64,000 nt of DNA from Geotrypetes seraphini (taxonomy: Eukaryota; Chordata; Amphibia; Gymnophiona; Dermophiidae). Shown here one piece after another: positions 58,585 to 64,000 of this stretch. Under the pieces are notes generated by a model. It was not told where the DNA came from. It searched no databases and saw only the letters and a program-made list of their open reading frames with translations. The stretch is taken from contig NC_047096.1 of assembly GCF_902459505.1 (NCBI RefSeq), positions 17,450,501-17,514,500 on the forward strand, written 5' to 3'. The translations under genes and the position numbers were made by a program. Every line of letters starts with the position of its first letter. Positions within the stretch are counted from its first letter, which is position 1.

Positions 58585-58990
58585 AGGGGGAGGGGTTAAA
58601 TGTATAAAGAATGTAGTGTGAATGAGAACTTTGGTTTCAGTTGCAAAGCAAAACAACATTTTTACCATTTTTTGGAGGAAGGGTGTATTAAATGTTTACA
58701 AAGAGTTTATTAGGTTTTGTTGCTGCTTTGTATATTAAAAAAAAAAAGTCTTGCTATTTGCCTGGTTTTATTGTTTGTAAGAATAGGTTTATTATTCCTC
58801 CTGTAGTATGAGAAGTGGTCTTAATGCATTCAGCTCTTCAATGGGATTAAATGCAGTGTGGTTTATGGCCTCAGTTGTAAGCTTGGATCTCTAAGCGAAA
58901 GGAGGAGAGAGTAGATGGCATGGTGAGGCAACATTTAAGTTCTGTCCAGGATGTCTAGTAAAACCTTCGATTATTCCTGCAGGATGACTA

Positions 58991-59118
58991 AGGGCTCCTT
59001 TTGCAAAGGTGCGTTAGGGCCTTAACGCGTGGAATAGCACACTCTAAAATGCCACGCGCTAATTTTTCGGCTAGTGCGCACTAATCTTGTGCTAGCGCAC
59101 CTTAGTAAAAGGAGCCCT
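58991..59118. mobile_element. AGGGCTCCTTTTAC-type foldback
   Basis: AGGGCTCCTTTTGCAAAGGT and GCGTTAGGGCC at left; GTGCTAGCGCACCTTAGTAA then AAGGAGCCCT at right. The best-preserved ends of this family in the window. 59119-59379 holds an old foldback-like piece (GGCACTTGGACAAC against GTTCAAGTGCC). Confidence 0.8.
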
Positions 59119-59379
59119 AAGTCTGCCCACATCCTGCTCTAACCACTCCTGCAGATATGCCCCTTTTAGCTCTGGGTGCACAGTGGGTTTCAGAGGCTTA
59201 AAAAGTCCCTCAACATGTCCAGAAAATCTGTTTGAATATCGGCACTTGGACAACCTGTCTTTTATGTCGTTCAAGTGCCAATTTGGGTGGTCTTTTTAGA
59301 TGTGTTTTAAGTTTTGATTATGAGCCCCATACTGTTTAAATTCTCACCCAAAAATATTTCATATATAAAATTCATCAAT

Positions 59380-59850
59380 ATTTCAATTATTTTAAAGTGC
59401 TTGTGTAATTTAGATTTTAGCAAAGCCTTTGACAATGTTTCACACTGGCGTCTAATAAATAAAGTGAGTGCCCTCAGTATGGACCCCAAAGTGACAGACT
59501 AGGTTAGGAACTGGTCAGAGGGAAGACAACGGAGAGTAGCGGTCAATTGAGATCTCTGAGGAAAAGGGATGTCACCAGTGGTATGCCTCAAGGTTTAGTT
59601 CTTGGCCTATTCTTAACATTTTTGTATGCAATATTGCTAAAGGGCTGTCGGGTAAGATTTACTTCTTTGCGGATGATCCCAAAATTTGCAACAGAGTAGA
59701 CACCCCTGATGGGGGTGAATAACATGAGGATGCGGAGATGGTGCGGTATACAAACCTAAGGTTTAGTTTAGTTTAGTTTAGAAGGACCTAGCAAAGCTTG
59801 AAGAATGGTCTGAAATTTGGCAGCTAAGATTTAATCCTAAGAAATGCATT
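59380..59850 (+). mobile_element. CR1-like LINE RT fragment, split
   Basis: LDFSKAFDNVSHWRLINKV (RT block), then in shifted frames the PQG-x-VLG, FADDPKI and LAKLEEWSEIWQLRFNPKKC equivalents. A 48-bp L2-type tail (59733-59780, GATGGTGCGGTATACAAACC then TTTAGTTTAG) is inserted between the last two. Confidence 0.75.
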
Positions 59851-59856
59851 AGGACA

Positions 59857-60785
59857 TCCAAGTGCTGATTTTTGAAATTGATTTTCTGGATATCTTGGTA
59901 GACTTAGCCACTGTACATCCAAAGTTCATAGGGGGGGGTGTTGGAGGAGAGTTATGGGTGGGCTTAACACGTGGACATCTTGTGATAATCAAAATTTTCC
60001 CAAGATGTCCAGGATAGAACTTAGACATCCGATGCTAGCCCTGTTTTAGAAGCATCTAAAGTGCCAAAATGGTACTCAAACTGACCAGATGACCATCGGA
60101 GGGATTAAGTAATGACCCCACATACTTCCCTCGTGGTCACTAACCTCCTCCCACCCCACAAAGATCTGAATGAAACAATACATACTTGTCTCTAGAACAG
60201 CAGCACCTGGTATGGGAAATCCTAGTAGAGCATCACACAGGTGTCTTAAGTAGCCTAATGGGTGGGCTAGTGAATCGTAGAGAGGTGGACCTAGGTCCAT
60301 AAGCCATTCTAACCACTACATTTATGGTGGAAAGTCTGTACCCACAAAAATCCTACTATACTGCCATATGGGGTTGGAGACAGGTGCGTATAGTAGGTTT
60401 TGGAGGGATCACCATAAATTATATGGGGGTTATGGTGAGATGTACTTCTTCCACCCTTTATGTGAAATTCACAGCAGTGCCCTCTCTAAGGTGCCCCACT
60501 GTTTGTTGGGGATATCAGTGTGAGTAGTCCATTGCAATGCTGACCCTCCCATGTCCAAATGGTTTGGATTTGGACATTATGAACTTGGGATGTTTTTATG
60601 GCGAACAAATTTAGACATCCTGGTGGCTAAGAATAAGATATCTAAATAGACGATTATCAAAAAGAAAAAATTTTGGGGACCTCTCAGTGTTGCCGGTTTC
60701 AAAAATGGCTGTTTCTCCAGCCCTGACTTTGGACATCTTGTGGGCAACATTAAAGTCAAACTTCAGACATCCGTCCAATCTGACC
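59857..60785. mobile_element. probable non-autonomous DNA element
   Basis: ACATCCAAGTGCTGATTTTT at left and related AGACATC/GGACATC motifs at right (AATAAGATATCTAAATAGAC, GATTATCAAAAAG, CAGACATCCGTCC) suggest a long decayed element. The interior has phrases such as GTGCCCCACTGTTTGTTGGG. Ends and duplication could not be fixed. 60786-61624 is unassigned. Confidence 0.4.
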
Positions 60786-61624
60786 ATAATTTTACTGATC
60801 TTTGATGTATTTTTGTAGCTCCATAAGAGGGATGCAGCAGAGCTTAAAACAGTTGGCTTCTGTCATTCAAACGACTTCTATAGTCCTTTGCTGGCCAAGT
60901 AAACTGAAACCTGTTTTCTCTGGTTCACAGTTCCCTGCTTTGTTATCCAGAATTAAAATAATGAACACAAAAAGAAAATGTTTACCATGCATGTTTCTAC
61001 TTTACACCTGCTTTGGCCTAAGATGTTCAGTTTTTAATGAATGAATTAGTTGGACTGTTACCGATTAGAGCTCTAGGGCTGATCCTGATCTGAGTAATCG
61101 GATCCTGATCTAATTGTGCAGATTTCTATCCTGGTCTAATTGATCAACTGTCCTCTAATCTTTAGCAAAGTAGATCTCCAACACCGATCAGTGAACCATC
61201 TAGTTATCTCAACCTCATTTCCAGTTCCAATTACCCATATTTACTCTTTAGCAAACTACCACCTGGCACAGCTCCTCCTGTTTATTTAAGGGAGAATGAT
61301 TCATGGGGGTTTTTTTTTTTTTCATTTTTTATTGTGAGTATCTGTACTGACCTAGGGCACCAGTGGAATAGCGAGAAGGGCTTATAACAAAAACCTTAGG
61401 GTTTTGTTGTTTTTTTTATTATTTTAAGATACATTTACAGTTTTACTAGTTGTAATTCAAAACCCTGCATTTGGTAACTGAAGAGCTGTGGATGAATGTG
61501 CCAGCTGTGGTCAAGTCTCAGTAGCAGGTGGATCGTCTGCGTTCTTTGCATAGCTCTGCGCCTGTTCAGTAACAGCGGACAGGGTTAGGATCAAGGGAAC
61601 AGTGTTTGGCCACCGCACTCAGCA

Positions 61625-61718
61625 ATGCCTGACTTGCGTTACAGAATCAATAACAACCACTGGATGGTTCAACTGCAAAAAATATTCTATCCACTGCTGG
61701 CTGTCATTGGGATTCCTT
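61625..61718 (+). CDS. first coding exon of a GPR139-like G-protein-coupled receptor (partial gene)
   Basis: ATG at 61625 opens 31 codons plus one base, then a strong donor GTAAGTAT at 61719 (phase 1). The peptide starts MPDLRYRINNNHWMVQLQ and ends KIFYPLLAVIGIP. IFYPLLA-x-IGIP is the start of transmembrane helix 1 in the GPR139/GPR142-like receptors abundant in fish and amphibians. There the first exon ends at this point and the next resumes with N-L-x-T-I-V-I-L. The remaining exons would lie off the right edge; I see no continuation before 64000. The following intron holds the second hammerhead hairpin. With only 31 residues this is a family-level call by memory of the motif; a chance frame with a chance donor is the alternative. 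Confidence 0.5.
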
Positions 61719-62450
61719 GTAAGTATCCTGCATACCGCTTATTGATCGCATGGGAAAGTGGGGGTTATGTGTAGGGTTACTATACTATTGCTATAGTATT
61801 GCTATACTGGGATAGACCGGTTCATAGACAACGGCGTGAAAGACAAAAGCGCGCGCCGACAATTGAGCGCAGCGTGGAGGCGCGTGCCGCACAAAATTAC
61901 AGTTTACTTAATAGACATCGCGCCGGCGTTATGGGGGGTTGTAACCCTCCACATTTTACTGTAAACTGAACTTTTTCCCTACAAACCCCCCCCCCCACTT
62001 TACTTAATAGACATCGCGCTGTTTGTAGGGAAAAAGTTCAGTTTACAGTAAAATGTGGAGGGTTACAACCCAAAATTCAATATCTAAAGAAGTGTGTGAT
62101 ATCAACTGAATATACAAAATCACTTCCTTATACACATTAGTACTGCAATCCTGCAGAGTTCTTTATGCCATGCCTCAGAGACCACGTATTTCAGCAACTC
62201 GTGCTAAATGTTTGTGGTGGTCAAAGTCTCAATCATTGGCAAAAATGGCAATTATAAGTACAATTTTAAATTCGGTTTACTTTTTTTAAATATAAAAGAG
62301 GAGTTTGCTCTTTATGCTGAATTTAAATTATTTCTTAATGTAAATGTAATGACATCTTTTTAAGCCACAAATATCATGAGAATTGTAAAAACTAGTGCCT
62401 ATACTTTAAATTGAAGCACTTATCTTAAATCAGTCTGTGCACTGCTTTAG

Positions 62451-62496
62451 TCCCAACGGGGGCCACCGTTTCACCTGGAGTGGCTTCTTCAGGGGA
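62451..62496 (-). ncRNA. hammerhead ribozyme-like motif, left arm
   Basis: On minus: TTTTCCC, CTGAAGA, an extra A, stem II GCC/GGT, GAAA, stem III CGG/CCG, TT, GGGA. Core residues are all intact and stem I pairs CCC/GGG and U-A. Antisense to the receptor gene. Confidence 0.65.
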
Positions 62497-62934
62497 AAAC
62501 GTGGACAGTGCCTGTAACAGATAATAAAGGCTTACAAAATGCATTTTAACATTATTCAGACATTTGTGAAAACGTTAAGTTATTAGATTTTAAGTTTATG
62601 TGTTACTATATAACCAGCAAACTTACGAGAAATTTTTTTTTTTTTTGGATTTTCTGACCTCTTTCAGCTGTGTTGACGTCATGACGTCTCTGACGCTTTT
62701 GACGGCGTACCGGCACGTACCCAGCTGGTAATTTAAATGGCTCAATCTAGTTAGTCACCGACGCCATTTTTGGAGAATTGTACGCTGAGAGCAATTTCAT
62801 TCTCGTAAGTTTGCTGGTTATATAGTAACACATAAACTTAAAATCTAATAACTTAACGTTTTCACAAATGTCTGAATAATGTTAAAATGCATTTTGTAAG
62901 CCTTTATTATCTGTTACAGGCACTGTCCACGTTT

Positions 62935-62980
62935 TCTCCTGAAGAAGCCACTCCAGGTGAAACGGTGGCCCCCGTTGGGA
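62935..62980 (+). ncRNA. hammerhead ribozyme-like motif, right arm
   Basis: CTGAAGA at 62939-62945, stem II GCC (62947-62949) with GGT (62956-62958), GAAA at 62959-62962, stem III CGG (62963-62965) with CCG (62972-62974), TT at 62975-62976, then GGGA. The A-U pair closing stem III and H17 = U are present. Stem I has one G-U wobble compared with the left arm. Sense to the putative receptor gene's first intron. Confidence 0.65.
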
Positions 62981-63461
62981 CTAAAGCAGTGCACAGACTG
63001 ATTTAAGATAAGTGCTTCAATTTAAAGTATAGGCACTAGTTTTTACAATTCTCATGATATTTGTGGCTTAAAAAGATATCATTACATTTACATTAAGAAA
63101 TAATTTAAATTCAGCATAAAGAACAATCCCCTCTTTTATATTTAAAAAAAGTAAACCGAATTTAAAATTGTACTTATAATTGCCATTTTTGCCAATGATT
63201 GAGACTTTGACCACCACAAACATTTAGCACGAGTTGCTGAAATACGTGGTCTCTGAGGCATGGCATAAAGAACTCTGCAGGATTGCAGTACTAATGTGTA
63301 TAAGGAAGTGATTTTGTATATTCAGAGGGTTACAACCCCCCATAACGCCGGCGCGATGTCTATTAAGTAAACTGGGGGGGTTCCCCAACAAAAACCCCCA
63401 TCGGAGCCCCTAAAAACTGTAATTTTGTGCGGCGCGCACTTCCACGCTGCGCTCAATACCA

Positions 63462-63600
63462 GTTCTGGAATGTTGCTACTACCTCAGATCTGGGTTTCTT
63501 CCAGGTACTTGGGACCTGGATTGATCACTGTTGGAAACAGGATGCTAGACTTGATGGACTGTCAGTCTGTCCCAGTACAGTAATTCTTATGTCTTTAAGT
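63462..63600 (+). mobile_element. LINE 3' UTR end
   Basis: CAGTTCTGGAATGTTGCTAC, TTCTTCCAGGTACTTGGGAC, GGATGCTAGACTTGATGGAC and GTAATTCTTATGTCTTTAAG are the shared LINE tail. It truncates the foldback element to its left. Confidence 0.75.
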
Positions 63601-64000
63601 AATTTTAATTCTCACTGGGAAAAATGAGAGCTGAGGCTGACCAGATTTGATAGAAGGGAAATCAGTTTTTTTAGAGGAGATTTACAGCAGGAGCCTGGGT
63701 GCATATCTGGTCCAAGCCCCTAGTGGCCCATTTCAGGACGAGATAAGATTATTGCATATATTTTTAGCATCTCAGACTTATCTGAAATCCATATAGATGG
63801 AATAATGTAAGAAGGTATGTGCATAACAGCTACATCATTTTCCTACCCAGCAATGGTGGCTGAACTGTTAATGTATTAATTTATTACATATTAATTAAAA
63901 ATGTATTATGTATGAATTTAAAACATTAATTATTTATTAATGTAGCTGCAAAGATTAATTGAGTGGAATGGGCAGATCTGGAGGATCTGTGCATATTCCC
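63601..64000. other. unassigned AT-rich sequence
   Basis: No exon or repeat recognised up to the window edge. Confidence 0.2.

Larger units (their letters stand above)
62072..63325. mobile_element. hammerhead-bearing inverted dimer 2
   Basis: It is bounded by an exact direct repeat AGGGTTACAACCC (62059-62071 and 63326-63338), 13 or 14 bp. The arms are 62106-62630 and 62801-63325, both 525 bp, with a 170-bp spacer (62631-62800). The left side has 34 extra unpaired bases (62072-62105). The arms differ at several places (for example near 62301-62312 against its mirror), so this copy is older than dimer 1. Each arm holds a hammerhead-like motif. No protein is encoded. Confidence 0.85.
61817..63457. 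mobile_element. GC-rich foldback element, copy 2, split by hammerhead dimer 2
   Basis: The left part, 61817-62071, starts GGTTCATAGACAACGGCGTG and matches the copy at 3063. The right part, 63326-63457, resumes with ACAACCCCCCATAACGCCGG and ends GCGCGCACTTCCACGCTGCG. The right arm is cut off at GCTCAA, where a LINE 3' end begins. Confidence 0.75.

Noticed and set aside
1-64000. CRISPR array, operon or prokaryotic signals
   Set aside because: Introns, CpG promoters, LINEs and SINEs show vertebrate nuclear DNA; tandem repeats here have no spacer structure.
1-64000. Endogenous retrovirus or other LTR element
   Set aside because: No LTR pair, primer-binding site, or gag/pol/env-like frame recognised; all reverse transcriptase pieces are of LINE type.

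Overview
This window is vertebrate nuclear DNA: AT-rich, intron-rich and crowded with transposons. The host exons, the CR1 and L2 LINEs, the tRNA-derived SINE and many short hAT elements together suggest an amphibian. The hAT and SINE families resemble those I associate with caecilians, but the species call is inference from memory.

Host genes. (1) A minus-strand exon at 3545-3793 encodes the conserved N-terminus of a liprin-alpha, most likely PPFIA4; the rest of that gene lies off the left edge. A CpG-rich block at 17.7-18.07 kb may be its promoter and untranslated first exon. (2) TMEM183 (TMEM183A type) is complete on the plus strand: eight coding exons from 31263 to 54919 with consistent splice phases, predicting 361 residues. 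Its CpG-rich promoter at about 30.95-31.3 kb has three CCAAT boxes. (3) A short exon at 61625-61718, ending at a strong splice donor, looks like the first coding exon of a GPR139-like receptor that continues off the right edge.

Most of the rest is mobile DNA. There are LINE 3' ends of several families (L2-like with TTTAG tails, CR1-like, and one with TAG tails) and four SINE copies plus a SINE 3' fragment. There are two broken mariner transposases, a Helitron 3' end and many non-autonomous hAT elements. For about a dozen hAT copies I could read exact or nearly exact 8-bp target duplications. Several elements are nested in others, and several carry minisatellites.

The most unusual content is a pair of large, nearly perfect hairpins, at 40.65-41.57 kb in TMEM183 intron 4 and 62.1-63.3 kb in the first intron of the receptor gene. 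Within each hairpin the two arms have equal length (454 bp and 525 bp). Each insertion is bounded by a 13-14 bp direct repeat, and each has about 33 extra bases on the left arm only. Every arm carries a type I hammerhead-ribozyme-like motif, and a fifth, worn motif lies alone at 45.4 kb. This looks like a hammerhead-bearing, non-autonomous retroelement family (Penelope-like or retrozyme-like) that inserts as inverted dimers. A second oddity at 18.57-18.77 kb is a perfect palindrome carrying a consensus 5' splice site on both strands, flanked by identical 61-bp direct repeats.
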